From: Enchytraeus crypticus
Taxonomy: Eukaryota > Annelida > Clitellata > Enchytraeida > Enchytraeidae
Direction: 5' to 3'
DNA: 64,000 nt
Assembly: GCA_905160935.1 (NCBI GenBank)
Contig: CAJHZI010000517.1
Span: 310,001 to 374,000 of the forward strand
The notes under the pieces are model-generated. The model saw only the letters and a program-made list of their open reading frames with translations, searched no databases and had not been told where the DNA came from. The first letter of the stretch is position 1. Each line of letters starts with the position of its first letter. The translations under genes and the position numbers were made by a program. Of the stretch, positions 1 through 11,071 are shown in pieces.

Positions 1-117
1 ATCATTGTGATACAAATCACTACGATTGCGGGGGTCAGGACAACGAGTGCGTCAGCAAACTGTTCGTGTGTGATGGACATAAGGACTGCAGGAATGGAGA
101 CGACGAAAAGCATTGCA
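1..117 (+). CDS. Linker copy 1, LDLa exon (cut by the window edge)
   Basis: The reading frame enters at base 3 (CAT TGT GAT) and encodes the LDLa cysteines C-x6-C-x6-C-x5-C-x5-C-x8-C. The donor GTGAGC at 118 leaves phase 1. Apart from one base (ACA Thr versus AAA Lys at codon GAT-xxx-AAT) it is identical to the exon at 26882-27001. Confidence 0.88.
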
Positions 118-3100
118 GTGAGCAAATAGTTTTTGATATACATGTATTCTTACAGATGTTTATAATGTAATCATCATGTATTTAAAGATTGCGTTTGTAA
201 TTCTTACAATATTTCATTTACTGGTCAAAGTTAAATACATGTACTAAGCATGCACACTATAAATTACTTAATAACTGAAATGAACTATTCATTATGAGGA
301 TATATAATTTCTAAACTGTTAACAATTTGAATGCAAATTATAATTAACTCTTACTCCAGCCTTCTTTTTTGTGGATATCAGCAAATCGATGAAGTGCTCA
401 TTTGCCTTTTTAGAACAACTTAACCTTAACTTTGCAAGTACAATCAGATATAACACAATGTCTGACAAACATTATGTTCCTTATCTGAATATTTCAAGGT
501 TAGTATAGTGGAGTTTAAATGGAAATTAAGCTAACTATAATAACGTGAAATTAAAGTATATGCTTATACGATATCAAATACCTTAGGCTAATCTCAGTTG
601 AAGAAATTCCCACAGCATCTGAGTCCCGTATGTCGCCCAAATTTATGTAATTATTGGTCATCTTCAGAACCTCTTAAATGCCCCTATATGTGGATGAGCT
701 TTTCCTTTATGCCCGGACAAATATTTCTAAAAGAAATTTCCAATGTTATATTTGTTGTATTTAGAAAAAAGATACCTGATATTCTTAAACGAATCTTATA
801 AATTAATCAATTAATCATTCATTTAAATCAAACAATTGTTCTAATTACTTGCATTGAAAATTCTCTGTGCATCATGTCATATTGGTGTTAAATTTCAATG
901 GTGTGTTAAGTAAACGCCCAGTGCCATACGGGCCTCTCAATTTTTTATTTTGGCTCAGTTTCTTTCCGAACGAATTACAGTTTTTGGTATTTCATGGTCC
1001 GTCAAAACTTTATTGCTCCCTTCCCAATCAGACAGCCCTGCCAGCCTTCGTCAAGAAGCCGACCAATCTTGAACACGGTAGCAGAGCATACCTGATATTC
1101 AAATCGGTTTCAAAAACTGGAGGCTACTTTAGCTTCAGTTTTCTCTCGCAAAAGAGTGTCAATGACGAGGGCTTATCTTGATTTAACCCTGCGCTTACTG
1201 ATTGGCAGACATATAATCGATTGTGCAGCTGGATCAGCTGCAGCAACACAAGAAGATGTGACGTATCCCATTCAGGTGGCTTAATTTCTCCCCTGACTCT
1301 TTCTAAAGTTAAACTCTACTACTCAGAGAGATTTGAGCGATCTATTGTGTTCTTAAATTTCAGAGCTGCCGACAAACACCGGGGACAGGTTCGTGGGGTA
1401 CAAGGTGTACGATAACTGTGGACAGGGTCATGTGGACAAAATCACTCTAATCGTCACAGGCGTGCAGGTCAGACCGGCTTTCCCGGGCTTCCCCACGGTT
1501 AGTCAGCTTCTCTCGGAGTGGTTCTCTACTTATATTTCTTGTATTAAATGTTCCGAAGCACATACCTGGTGTTTCGCATATCTGCATAAAAAATGGTTGG
1601 CAACTCAAAATATTACAAATCGCGGTAAATTTGGCCTGAACATGTACTGTATGTGCTCTGTCATAGTGCATTGCCTACTGGCAGGCTATGGTATATAACG
1701 CCACCAGTCATCTCTCTCTTCCGTTTTCCTCTTCATGTCCACATACCAGTGGATCTTTAAATCATCCGTAACATTCATTTTGATGTATTATTACCCTTGG
1801 GGATTGTGCTTATGACGAAGTGGATCCCTATGCCTTACTCAGCTTGGAATAACATATACTTGGCAGTGGCGTCATTCCGTCACAAAACTAACCTGTTTAC
1901 CTATTTACCCTGTTTACATGTATGTGCAAGTTTACAAATTTAAAATAAACAAATGTAGAACTGCTAACTACTATTACATAATTGCTAATACATAATACGT
2001 ACAACTATTTATAATACATAATATTATAGAGAGGCTAAATACAGCGCGACTTTTGGACGTTCATAGCTATATCAGTCATATGTACAGTAGTTTGTACATA
2101 TTTTTGTATGTATAGGCATGTACATATGATTTATATAGCTATAAAGCCTCAAAGCCGTACATAGCCTATCTTAAATATTATGTATAAGGCTGAATAGCAT
2201 TATCGACATAATCAACATTATCATCAGGAAAATTAGTCCAAAAATAAAGGGAATAAGAAGAGGAGGTTTAGGCGCTGTTCGTAACTCATGGACAGTGGAT
2301 GGGAAAGAGAGACGGAAGAGTCTTCAACTGCCTATGAAAATGTTCATTAGAAAGCAAAGGCCGATGTGATTCAAATGAAGACTACCGAAGATTGGATGGA
2401 AGAAAATTTCAGATATACGGTGCAGCATGCTGGAAAGAACGAGTAGATAGCTTAGAGCTTGAACGAAAGCTAGGTCTCACAAGAGTAATTAATTTAGAAG
2501 ATCGAGTTATAGCAGGCTACATCGCTTTAATCAAGCAATACATACAAGTTTGTTCACGGGTGATGTTAGACTTATATGTTAAAGAAACTGTTTTATACAT
2601 GATGCGCTTTTTAATCTTTAGCCAGTGCAAATACTTCAAAATGGGTGTAAATCGGCGCAAGAGAATTCTGAACAAACTGCAACCGATCAATCTTACTGCC
2701 AGGAATATTTAAAAACAAGGAATTGCAGCAGTCCAACTTAGATTGAAAAAGAGCAGAACCAATTATATATAGCAGATGTCTCATGTGACAAGTACGGACT
2801 TATTCAACGAAGATCACGGATATAGAAGAAACATGCCTGTGAAGTTTTAGTTACGTGTTCACCGAAGGTTAGAAGTTTATCCAGGATAACACCGAGATTC
2901 CTCACTGAAGAAACAGGTGATATTGTAATACCCGAAGATAATGAAAGAGGATTCCCATTCAGCTTCGAAAGTTGTTGAGGTTATTTTCAGCTGGCCCTAT
3001 TCCAATTCGGCCATCCACCTTGTACAATAAAATGCGACAGTGCCAGTTTAATCAATTCAAAGCTGATAAAGCTGGTAAAGCTAAGGTTAACGTCAGTTTC

Positions 3101-3995
3101 CTCACTCGAAAGCGATGTCAGTGACGGGCTAGCCCAGGATTTGAACCCCGCACATACTGATTTACTATATGAGGCAGTTTTTACTTACTGCAATCTTTAA
3201 ATCATACATAGTTAATTTAGTAGAACAATTTTCAATACGTACCCAAGTACATAAGCTGCAGACAAATCTTTATTTTATACACTACGCTTGTTATATGTTG
3301 TATATCGCTTGATATATCGATGAGTTAAAATACCATGCATATTAATTATTTAAACAAAAGATTTCAAATTAGATTTGATTTTGAACTACTGATTGCTTTT
3401 AATACTTCATCATCATCATCACCACCATCATCATGATCATCATGATCTTGATCATCATCATGATCATCGTCATCGTGATGCCAGATAAGGTGATTCGAAA
3501 TTTAATTGCAATTATTACCTCAATCATCATTCTATCAATGACCGTCCATTTTCTAGTCTTCAGCTCTTTACAATTGTTTAACAAATATACAAAAATTAAT
3601 CAACTTCATTTTTAACTTATTCATTGATCAATGGGTATTTACTCGTTCTATGATTTGTTGGCTACTTAATTTGATGTTTCTAGGTTAAAGCAATCATAAA
3701 AGGCGTTGACAAGGCTAAGACAACTCGCACAGAGGTCGCATTCCCCATGTTCGGTTACTATCGCTTCAACAACAACCGCCTCGTGCTGCTCCCACCCCCG
3801 GGCATCAAGGGCAGCGACAGGGCGCTGGCGATCATATGCGAGTTCGACGGGCACAACCTGGACACGTGCAATGCGCGCGTAGCCCACCGAGCCAGTCTTA
3901 CTACCTGCGCAGAGTTCGTGTTCTTCAGAGAAAGGAAGTCCAAGCGTGGTGAGGATGATCACGATGATGATGACTACAGTAGAAAACATCACTGA
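1..3995 (+). CDS. Giant extracellular hemoglobin linker chain, copy 1 (partial, last three exons)
   Basis: This is the 3' part of a gene for a non-globin linker chain, the secreted subunit that scaffolds globin dodecamers into annelid hexagonal-bilayer hemoglobin. Coding exons are 1-117, 1364-1497 and 3684-3995, and their phases join without a break (1, then 0). The first visible exon encodes an LDL-receptor class A module with six cysteines and the acidic calcium-binding end (CDGHKDC then NGDDEKHC). The next two encode the C-terminal beta-barrel domain typical of linkers (GDRFVGYKVYDNC, then VLLPPPG and CEFDGHNLDTC). The 5' exon with signal peptide and coiled coil must lie upstream of the window. 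The protein ends in a His/Asp-rich tail. A variant polyadenylation signal ATTAAA lies at about 4030. A complete paralogue follows at 25304-31070. Family assignment is confident; splice sites are inferred from consensus and phase. Confidence 0.88.
118..1363 (+). other. Intron of linker copy 1
   Basis: AT-rich intron between the LDLa exon and C-terminal exon a, bounded by GTGAGC and TTTCAG. I see no gene, RNA or recognisable transposon in it. Open frames inside it have no family resemblance. Confidence 0.7.
1364..1497 (+). CDS. Linker copy 1, C-terminal domain exon a
   Basis: The acceptor TTTCAG ends at 1363 and the donor GTTAGT begins at 1498. The 134-nt exon enters in phase 1 and leaves in phase 0. 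It encodes GDRFVGYKVYDNCGQ and KITLIVTGV, matching in layout the exon at 28918-29057 of the paralogue (GDVFIGYQEFDHCG, KITFKIREV). Confidence 0.85.
1667..1772 (-). mobile_element. 3' fragment of RTE-like LINE
   Basis: The same block occurs at the ends of the copies at 37560 and 28262: a GTGCATTGCCTACTGGCAGG-type start, then reversed codons for the terminal EMKRKAEDREEWRRY-like motif. Only the last 100 bases or so of the element are left. Confidence 0.6.
2230..2960 (-). mobile_element. Decayed CR1/L2-like LINE fragment
   Basis: On the minus strand the stretch near 2880-2960 translates to a motif like NLGVILDKLLTF. This is the conserved segment between reverse-transcriptase palm and thumb in CR1/L2/Jockey-type elements. 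The remainder is frameshifted. The upstream boundary is uncertain. Confidence 0.4.
3058..3160 (-). mobile_element. tRNA-derived SINE, family A
   Basis: Minus-strand copy of the family best seen at 62356-62490. A reversed B-box-like GGATTTGAACCCC follows the body segment GTTAACGTCAGTTTCCTC. The tRNA head is truncated. Confidence 0.6.
3407..3480. repeat. (TCA)n microsatellite, imperfect
   Basis: Runs of ATC/TCA with ACC and TGATC interruptions. Open frames of poly-Met/Ile type across it are artefacts of the triplet repeat. Confidence 0.85.
3684..3995 (+). CDS. Linker copy 1, terminal exon
   Basis: The acceptor TTTCTAG ends at 3683 and the exon enters in phase 0 with VKAIIKGVDKAK. The stop codon TGA is at 3993-3995. 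It encodes 103 residues including RLVLLPPPG, ICEFDGHNLDTC and CAEFVFFRERK, equivalent to HTLVLLPPPG, CVFDGADWNRC and CARYIYFRKGH in copy 2. The last 16 residues are mostly Asp, His, Arg and Lys. The internal ATG at 3747 is not an independent start, because the frame continues upstream to a good acceptor. Confidence 0.88.
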   Translation, partial: VKAIIKGVDKAKTTRTEVAFPMFGYYRFNNNRLVLLPPPGIKGSDRALAIICEFDGHNLDTCNARVAHRASLTTCAEFVFFRERKSKRGEDDHDDDDYSRKHH

Positions 3996-4254
3996 ATAGG
4001 TTGTGACTCGTTTTCTTCTTTTATGTAAAATTAAATATCAAATACTTGAAATTGTCGACACATTAAACCCTAATTTTGTTACCTGAATGAAATATCTATC
4101 ATAGCAGGTATCTATAACGCATAAAAGCAGGAGTTCGTATTAAATTTATATTCGGTTAGTTACATATGATACACCAGATACATGTATGTTTTCAGCGTTA
4201 TTTTGCATACATCTTCTACTTTACTTATATTCATTATTAAACCCTTAGAAAAAC

Positions 4255-4510
4255 ATACACCATGAAATATTATTCCCCAGGATTTAATGGTAATTAATTC
4301 ATCTAACTGAGGAAGGCAACGGGAAACCACCTCAGAATCCATACTTTTCCCAAGCTCTAGGCTACATAAGGTATGGATAAGGCATAGTCTTTGTTAAGGG
4401 ATTAACTTGTTGATCTAAGGAGAGCTCTTATGGAGCGAGAAAGCAGACTTTGAGTATGTACATGTATATGTACCTTGAACCTGCCACTTGACTGTGCACT
4501 AAAGGGAGAG
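4255..4510 (+). repeat. Dispersed repeat, RTE-LINE-like 3' block (copy 1 of 3)
   Basis: Starts ACCATGAAATATTATTCCCC and ends near TTGAACCTGCCACTTG. About 250 bp are shared at high identity with 17090-17330 (plus) and 19010-19225 (minus). The GCCACTTGGCAGTGCAC end resembles the tails of the RTE-like LINEs here, so it is probably the 3' untranslated part of such an element. Confidence 0.55.
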
Positions 4511-4575
4511 AGAGAGAATAACCTACAATTTACATCACTTGTCTATACAAAAATTAGTATTTTTGTAATATTGCT

Positions 4576-5012
4576 TACAATAATAATAATAATAAAAATA
4601 AAATTTATAAATAAAAATAAAAATTATTATTATTATTCGTATCCCGACCCTGTTTAAACTGGGATTTAAGGGAAGATGATAGTGATGATGAATAATAATA
4701 AAAATAAAAATAATTGTTATTATGATTATTATAATTATTACTAGTACTATGATTCTTTGTTACTAAAGTTGCTGATTAATAATTTGATCGAATGAAAGAT
4801 TGATTATAATTGGACTTGGACGCTATTGGTGTGTAATTATTTTATTATTTTATTATTATTATTATTATTATTATTATACTAATAATAATAATAATAATAA
4901 TGTTATTATTATTATTATTATTATTATTATGAAATTAAAAGTTCTCCTATTAATAATAATAATAATAATAGTAATAATAATAATAGTAATAATAGTAATA
5001 ATAATAATGTTA
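4576..5012. repeat. (AAT)n/(ATT)n microsatellite cluster
   Basis: Several trinucleotide arrays separated by short unique DNA. The longest lie at 4838-4950 and 4951-5012. ATT-run and AAT-run halves face each other and could fold into hairpins. Confidence 0.85.
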
Positions 5013-5139
5013 TTGACCGAGTAAAGTAGCCCCAATGCATTGAGAAAATAAAGGAGCCAGTTATTATGTGGTTCTTTATTGGGTTATGTCTAGAATTTTT
5101 TTATTATAGGGCTACTTAATTTTTGAAGCTAGCGGATCC

Positions 5140-5362
5140 TGAATAAAATGTACAAAGTTATTAATTATTGAAATTAAACTGAATAAAGTAGCCAAGTTAT
5201 TATTGACTTAAAATAAGCTGAATAAAGTAGCCAAGTTATTATTGACTTAAAATAAGCTGAATAAAGTAGCCAAGTTATTATTGATTTAAATTAAGCTGAA
5301 AGTAGCCAAGTTATTAATGATTTAAAATAAGCTGAATAAAGTAGCCAAGTTATTATTGATCA
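5140..5362 (+). repeat. 39-bp tandem repeat
   Basis: About five and a half copies of a 39-bp unit containing AATAAAGTAGCCAAGTTATT and a TTAAAATAAGCTG segment. One unit has lost four bases. The first copy (5140-5179) is the most diverged. The phrase AAAGTAGCC also recurs just upstream at about 5022. Confidence 0.8.
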
Positions 5363-5399
5363 GGCAATAGGCCTATTATAAATAAAGAAGCCAAGTACA

Positions 5400-7430
5400 C
5401 TTAATTCAGATAATAGCAACCAAGAGCACGTTATTCTTATAGTAATAAACAAAGGGTCACTTTATTAATGAAATAATTTAAAAAGGCACCGTTACTCAAT
5501 TAATAATTAAAAACGGTATTTTGACAAAAATATATTTATTTAGGCCTAATGCAGTTTTTTGAAACATGCTACATACGCATATAGGCCCTTTTAGTCATAT
5601 AAATATATGCAACGAATATGAAGATTTAAAGTTCGGTTCCTCACCCGAAGGCAATGTCAGGGACGTCTCAAACGGAATATACAACTACAATACCACTATA
5701 GTACAAGATCACCAGTCTGCATCAGAACACCCTAGCAAATGCATTGTCTGAAGAGAAGGCGAGATCAATGTCAGTGCAGTCCATTTGCCAGGGATTGAGG
5801 AGGAAGATAATTGAGTCTAAGAACGAAATATTTTTAACAAATTGACACTCAAACAAATTATACCAAAAATATTATCAGAATCGATGTAAACACACAACAC
5901 ATTAACAGAAATATCATACATACAGCCTACATTATACAGCAGAGCTGCTAAACTTATGAATGTGAAAACTTGAAACATAATGTAAGCTGATTAGTACTTT
6001 TGTACATGTATTGATGGCGGCAACTTTACTCTTACATGTACTCTAATCTGCTAATGATGATAGGGCGTCATTGTAAACTAACCCATTAAGGTTGCAGGCA
6101 CATTGATATTTGACTGTATTCTCTAAACATATGATAGCAACTTATTTCTGACGCCCTCTCACCTTCGCTTCAAGGCAGGAATTCCCTCACAATAGGGCTG
6201 CTACAAGTATTTATTCCAGCTTAATGACTATAGCCTTGATTGTATATTTATACTAATGACCTCTTCCACATAACATCTCCTCTTATATAAGGTATCTTCG
6301 TGATTTTAGGTCAAATATAAACCTACATAGCGAAATGATAGTGAATGTTGATGCATATAGGCCTAACTGTTAACTCTTTATGATTAATAATATTTGGCCT
6401 ACACACTTTGTTCTTTGGACTGATTTTCTGGATTTTTGGAATTTGCACCGTTTTTGGACCTTCTTTTTGCTCGCCGGCTTGATTTTGTTTCAATATCGCT
6501 CGATGTTGTCATTGATCACTGTAGCACTCTATTAATCATTATAAGTTCATGGATTTTAGAAAACTTCATTTACACATCGTTAAAAATCTAAATCTAAATT
6601 ATACATCCCTACTGCTATGTGTAAAATGCAATGGTCCATACTTAAGAAGAAATATTTTTTGCTAATAAATGTACGTTTAAAGTCAAGGTCAGAATCCCGA
6701 AGATCCCTTCAAGACGTCAGATGTAACAGTCTCCGATCAGCTCTACTGGGAATGACCTCAGGATCAGTCATTTAAAACTTCATACCGTTACCTATTGCAT
6801 TTACACTGAGCTACTAAGGCATTTATACTATAACAACTTTAGAACAACACTATTTATATTTTGGATTTTATTTATATTTTGTTATATTTAAACTAGTATT
6901 CTACTTGTATTTTCGCTCAAATTCCCGGTTGGATTCAATATGTCTCAGAATATAAACAACATCAAAAATTATTAACTCGATCTTAAGGCTAAAACACACA
7001 GAAATATATAAAGTGAGTTATCTAGGTCGTAGAAAGGAGTTCTATACCTCATTAAATAGGAAATTCATTATATTTTCAATTATAATTTCAATAATGCAAT
7101 CGTAATTCGTAATAAAAGAGAAATTTGATTGACAAAAAAGACCACTTTATTCATATATTTATACACGTGCCACACCCACTCGTAATAACTCATGAAATTT
7201 TGATTCCTTGTATCTCCGTTAATATTCAAGCTACAAACTTCATAATTTTTTTATTTGAAAGACTTCTTCTGGATCTATGAACTTGACAAATTTCAGCTTT
7301 CTACTCTAAATAGAAATATATAGAAAAAATGCTCAAAAATAAGGAAGCCCTGGTTTTATCCCCTCTATTTTTGGGCTCCCTTATTAAGCGTTTTTCACTA
7401 TGCTAGGGCTCCTTTAATCAGTGGATACAC
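5400..7430. other. Non-coding spacer, no gene recognised
   Basis: AT-rich DNA. A minus-oriented tail resembling the CR1/L2-like LINE 3' end lies at about 5635-5790 (TCAGGGACGTC motif). Otherwise I see no exon, RNA gene or terminal-repeat element. Confidence 0.5.
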
Positions 7431-7431
7431 T

Positions 7432-7495
<64 letters not shown>

Positions 7496-7518
7496 TGATA
7501 ATAATAATAATAATAATA
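7430..7518. repeat. (AAT)n array
   Basis: About 30 AAT units interrupted once by GTG. It abuts the LINE fragment that starts near 7519. Confidence 0.9.
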
Positions 7519-8120
7519 TGTGAGCCACACAACTGCATTTGTGGTGTCTCAGTCAATGCGTTAGGCATTCACGGCCTGTCGTGCAAGCGTAGTGCCGGCA
7601 GAATCAGCAGACATCAGTTCATAAACGACTTGATCTGGCGCGCCCTGAGTCGAGCGAATATCCCAGCCATTAAAGAGCCCCTGGGATTGATCCGCACTGA
7701 TGGTAAACGTCCAGATGGTGTCTCTCAAATACCATGGGCAGAGGGGAAGTGTGTTAGCTGGGACGTCACTGTTACGGACACTTTCTCATTAGCAATCTCG
7801 GCCTTTCTTGCGCTGCTGCTGGTGCTGCAGCAGAGGCCGCGGCTAATAGGAAAACTCTAAAGTATGCCGAAATCTCTAGCAACTATATCTTCATGCCTAT
7901 TGCCTTTGAGACCCTGGGGCCCATCAACTCTCTCGCATCAGACTTTATTGACGAAATAGGCGCCACTACAGTGATGGACCAGCGCCATTACTGGTGATAA
8001 GCGCGAAAAATCTTTTCTGTGGCAGCGACTGTCTATTGCTCTCCTGCGATTCAATGCAGTCTGCTTCAGTGGCACTTTGGCTAAAGCGGCTTCCCAGAGT
8101 GCAGAGGAATTATTTTAATC
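7519..8120 (+). mobile_element. Non-LTR retrotransposon 3' ORF fragment
   Basis: Encodes CNCICGVSVNALGIHGLSCK, then RISRHQFINDLIWRALSRA and SDGKRPDG-like and WDVTVTDT motifs. These belong to the C-terminal zinc-knuckle/nuclease-like tail after reverse transcriptase in some invertebrate LINEs. A frameshift near 7795 splits it; downstream another frame continues with AAAGAAAEAAANRKTLKYAE and IAFETLGPIN. Related pieces lie at 9223-9600 and 9620-9785. It is a pseudogene. Flanking AAT arrays are consistent with a simple-repeat 3' tail. Confidence 0.65.
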
Positions 8121-8159
8121 GCTCTTTTAAAAACTTTTAATTAAATAAAGTCTCTTTTA

Positions 8160-8161
8160 TC

Positions 8162-8201
<40 letters not shown>
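8160..8201. repeat. (AAT)n array between two LINE fragments
   Basis: Fourteen ATA/AAT units separating the LINE fragments at 7519-8120 and 8202-9065. Confidence 0.85.
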
Positions 8202-8202
<1 letters not shown>

Positions 8203-9065
8203 TCCTTTGCAAAGAAGTAAAATTACCAATAACTCTGTTAATTTTCAGAATCTTGCTCTTTCACCTTCTCGATCTGCCAAAGACCTTGGAGTCATATTTG
8301 ATGAAAACCTTGACTTTAAATCCCATATCTCTTCTGTTTGTCGCGCTTCTTTCTTTCAGATTCGTCAGATTAGGCAAATACGTCCATCCCTTACTAGAAA
8401 TTAAGCCACTATCCTTGCTAATTCTATAGTTCATTCAAAGCTCGACTACTGTAATTCATTATTACATGAGTTGCCTACTTCTTCTCTCAATCGTTTGCAG
8501 CACGTCCAAAATTCTCTTGCACGTGTTGTTTGCAAGTCCTCTTGACTTCAATTTCGCTCTCTTTCTTTACTTCACAGACTTCACTGGCTCCCTGTTAATC
8601 AACGCATAAAATATAAAATAGCTCTATTAACTTTCAAAAACTCTGCGATTTGGCAAGCCTTCCTACTTATCTGAAATTCTTCTTCCCTATCGTCCCTCAC
8701 GTGCACTTCGCTCCACCGATGTCAATCTTCTCTCAGTTCCAAATATTCTCACGTCATTGGGCAGACGTTCATTTTCTTACGCAGCACCCACAATCCGGAA
8801 CTCTTTACCTGCTAATCTTCACTCTTGTGTTTCTTTTTCAACATTCTCTAGCAAGCTTAAAACTTACCTTCTTCCACCATATTCATAATCAATCTACCTT
8901 GACTATTTTTTGATCACCGGACTGGCTTTTGTTTAGGACCTTACTTCTCCTCAGCACATTTCTTTCGCAGATTGGTCGGGGTGAATTGATCTGTAGTGAT
9001 GTCTGCTGTTGGGGACGTCCCTGACACCATCCCTGGATGAGGAAACGGACGTTAAACCTTTATTA
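8202..9065 (+). mobile_element. CR1/L2-like LINE, 3' half of reverse transcriptase and tail
   Basis: Frames encode LGVIFDENLDFKSHISSVCR, then LHWLPVNQRIKYKIALLTF after a stop, and a SLPANLRS-like end. This is the C-terminal reverse-transcriptase region of CR1/L2-type elements. Stops at 8402 and frameshifts make it non-functional. The 3' end carries a TGATGTCTGCTG...GGACGTTAAACC tail and then an (ATT)n run, as in the copies at 17340, 27690, 31610 and 40030. Confidence 0.7.
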
Positions 9066-9222
9066 TTATCATTATTAATAATACTACTAATAATAATAAT
9101 ATAATAATAATAATAATAATACTGATAATAATAGTAACAATAATATTAACGTAGTTTGTTTTATATAACCATAGTGGGCCTATTATAATAGTAATAATAT
9201 TACTATTATTATTACTGACACT
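9056..9222. repeat. (AAT)n/(TTA)n degenerate array
   Basis: Interrupted trinucleotide repeats at the 3' tail of the preceding LINE copy. Confidence 0.75.
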
Positions 9223-9785
9223 ATGGCAAACTCTTACCTGAATACGACTTCAGTCACAGCCGGTGGAACTGCTGTTCATGCCGCCTCTAGGAAATTTTAT
9301 AAATACCGTGATCTGTCCTTAGGATATGAAGTTGTTCAGGTGGCCATTGAAACCATGGTCCGATGAATCCCGAAGGAGTTGGCTTTATTAATGGCATAGG
9401 CAGACTTATTGGAGAGCAAACCGGCGATAAGCGAGAGAACTCTTTTCTTTGGCAAAGGCTTTCCATGACTTTGCAAAGATTTAATGCAGTCTGCTTCAGC
9501 AGTTCTTTAAGCCGATTGATGACCTCGAGTAGCCGGGCGGCGATTCAGCACGTATTGCTTGAATCGTTTTTATCAAACCTCAGGTTCTTTATACCGGGGT
9601 AATAAAAAATATTAATAATAGGAGAACCAGCACTATTAGAGGTGACCAACATGAAAAAGCCTTTCCATGGCAGCTCCTGTATATTGCACTCCAGCGCTTT
9701 AATGCTGTCCGCGTTCGTGGCACATTGGCGAATGCGGCTTACCAGAGTGTAGTGGAATTATTTTGAGCATTTCTTTTTAATCTTT
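9223..9785 (+). mobile_element. Fragments of the LINE family seen at 7519-8120
   Basis: The frame at 9223 reads DTMANSYLNTTSVTAGGTAV and the next blocks carry SFLWQRLSMTLQRFNAVCF. These match the later part of the 7519-8120 ORF (DTxANSYL and RFNAV). A second, shorter copy of the RFNAV block is at 9620-9785. All are frameshifted. Confidence 0.55.
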
Positions 9786-9859
9786 CGTTTAATTAAACAA
9801 AATCCTTCTTGTATCTTATGCTTAGCCCAGGGCCTTATACAGTCCAGGACATTAAAAAA

Positions 9860-10090
9860 TAAATTTAAAAAATAATAATTCTAATAATAATTATTTGAGC
9901 CCTATACACCCAGGGCAATAAAAATAATAATAATAATAATAATCATACTCTGACCATCCTAAGCATTTCCTTAATGGTAAAAATATTAGTAATAATATTA
10001 TTATAATATTTTTATTAATAATAACGGTTTACGTTCCGTTTCGTCATACATCACAAGGGTGATGTCAGGGACGTAAAAAAAAAAAAAAAA
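9860..10090. repeat. Simple repeats and LINE 3' tail
   Basis: AAT-type runs, then a minus-oriented copy of the CR1/L2-like LINE 3' terminus (about 10018-10072, GATGTCAGGGACGT) and an A-run. Confidence 0.6.
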
Positions 10091-11013
10091 TTCACTTACA
10101 ATAATATTTTTGTTTTATCGTCAGTAGAAGAAAAAATTCGAATACACAATTTATTTCCATTTCTCTACGTTTCGTTATCCTTAATTAAGGATTAGGATTA
10201 ATTAATAATAAGGGTAATTAATTAATAGGGATTTCTTTTCGATTGAATAGAATAGGCCTAAAATAATATCGTTCTTAGATTTGTCTAAATAACTCTCTTA
10301 AAGCATTTACACGCATCGAATCTAGATAATTACAGCAGTAAATACGTCATAAGTTAAAAGTGTAAGTTTTAATTTATGTAAATGATTACATTATTTCTTC
10401 TATTGTGTGGTATTTCCATTTTCTATACAAATTAGGTATTTGCGGAAAATACTGTAGTTGATCAGAATGTAGCTTCAAAATGGTTTCAGTTTCCTAAGTC
10501 AAACCAATTAGCTCATACGACGCGCACAGCTATTGCTTGGTTTACTCGGGAAGTGGCAGCCATGGCATTGTAAATCAGTAAAATATTAAACAATTTCTAA
10601 ATTGGAAATCTTATGTATCATATTGATTGCTAATGTTGGATTGCAAACTTAATTTTATTTATTTATGTGTTTCAGGAGGAACTTAAAATGAGTATCTACT
10701 GGAAATGGACTCAAAACTATATGAAGAATTTCATGAAATATTACATGAAGATTACACTTGACGTTGAAAATCAGTGATAATCTTTGCTAAGAAATTTGTT
10801 CTCTGTTTCTACTCTGTTGTTCTGACCTTTTATTTCTCTAGCTTTATACTCGAGCGCTATCCTACTCTCTGTACTTTAAAAACTCTTGATGTTCTTCTTG
10901 GCCATTCTACATACCGAGATCTGAGCGGAAATGCTGGCTGGACTGAGATCCCGAGTCCTGACAATGGGAACCTGTCGGGTTTAAGGATCTTTCGTCTCTC
11001 CCACATCTCTGTT

Positions 11014-11017
11014 TCTG

Positions 11018-11066
<49 letters not shown>
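11014..11066. repeat. (CT)n microsatellite
   Basis: Near-perfect CT dinucleotides. A second array of similar size is at 12163-12207. Confidence 0.9.

Positions 11067-11071
<5 letters not shown>

Larger units (their letters stand above)
1498..3683 (+). other. Last intron of linker copy 1, carrying transposon fragments
   Basis: Bounded by GTTAGT and TTTCTAG. It contains a short minus-strand RTE-like LINE tail (1667-1772), a decayed minus-strand CR1/L2-like LINE segment (about 2230-2960), a minus-strand tRNA-derived SINE (3058-3160) and a (TCA)n-type microsatellite (3407-3480). The rest is unassigned AT-rich sequence. Confidence 0.7.

Noticed and set aside
3747-3995. Independent 82-codon gene starting at the ATG
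   Set aside because: The frame continues upstream to an acceptor at 3683, and the linker paralogue has the same exon, so the ATG is internal.
5140-5362. CRISPR array
   Set aside because: The 39-bp units are contiguous without unique spacers, and the genome is eukaryotic.
10440-10760. Possible two-exon coding fragment (KWFQFPKSNQLAHTTR and MDSKLYEEFHEILHEDY)
   Set aside because: The reading frames look protein-like, but I recognise no family, and no phase-consistent splice pair or larger gene context could be found.
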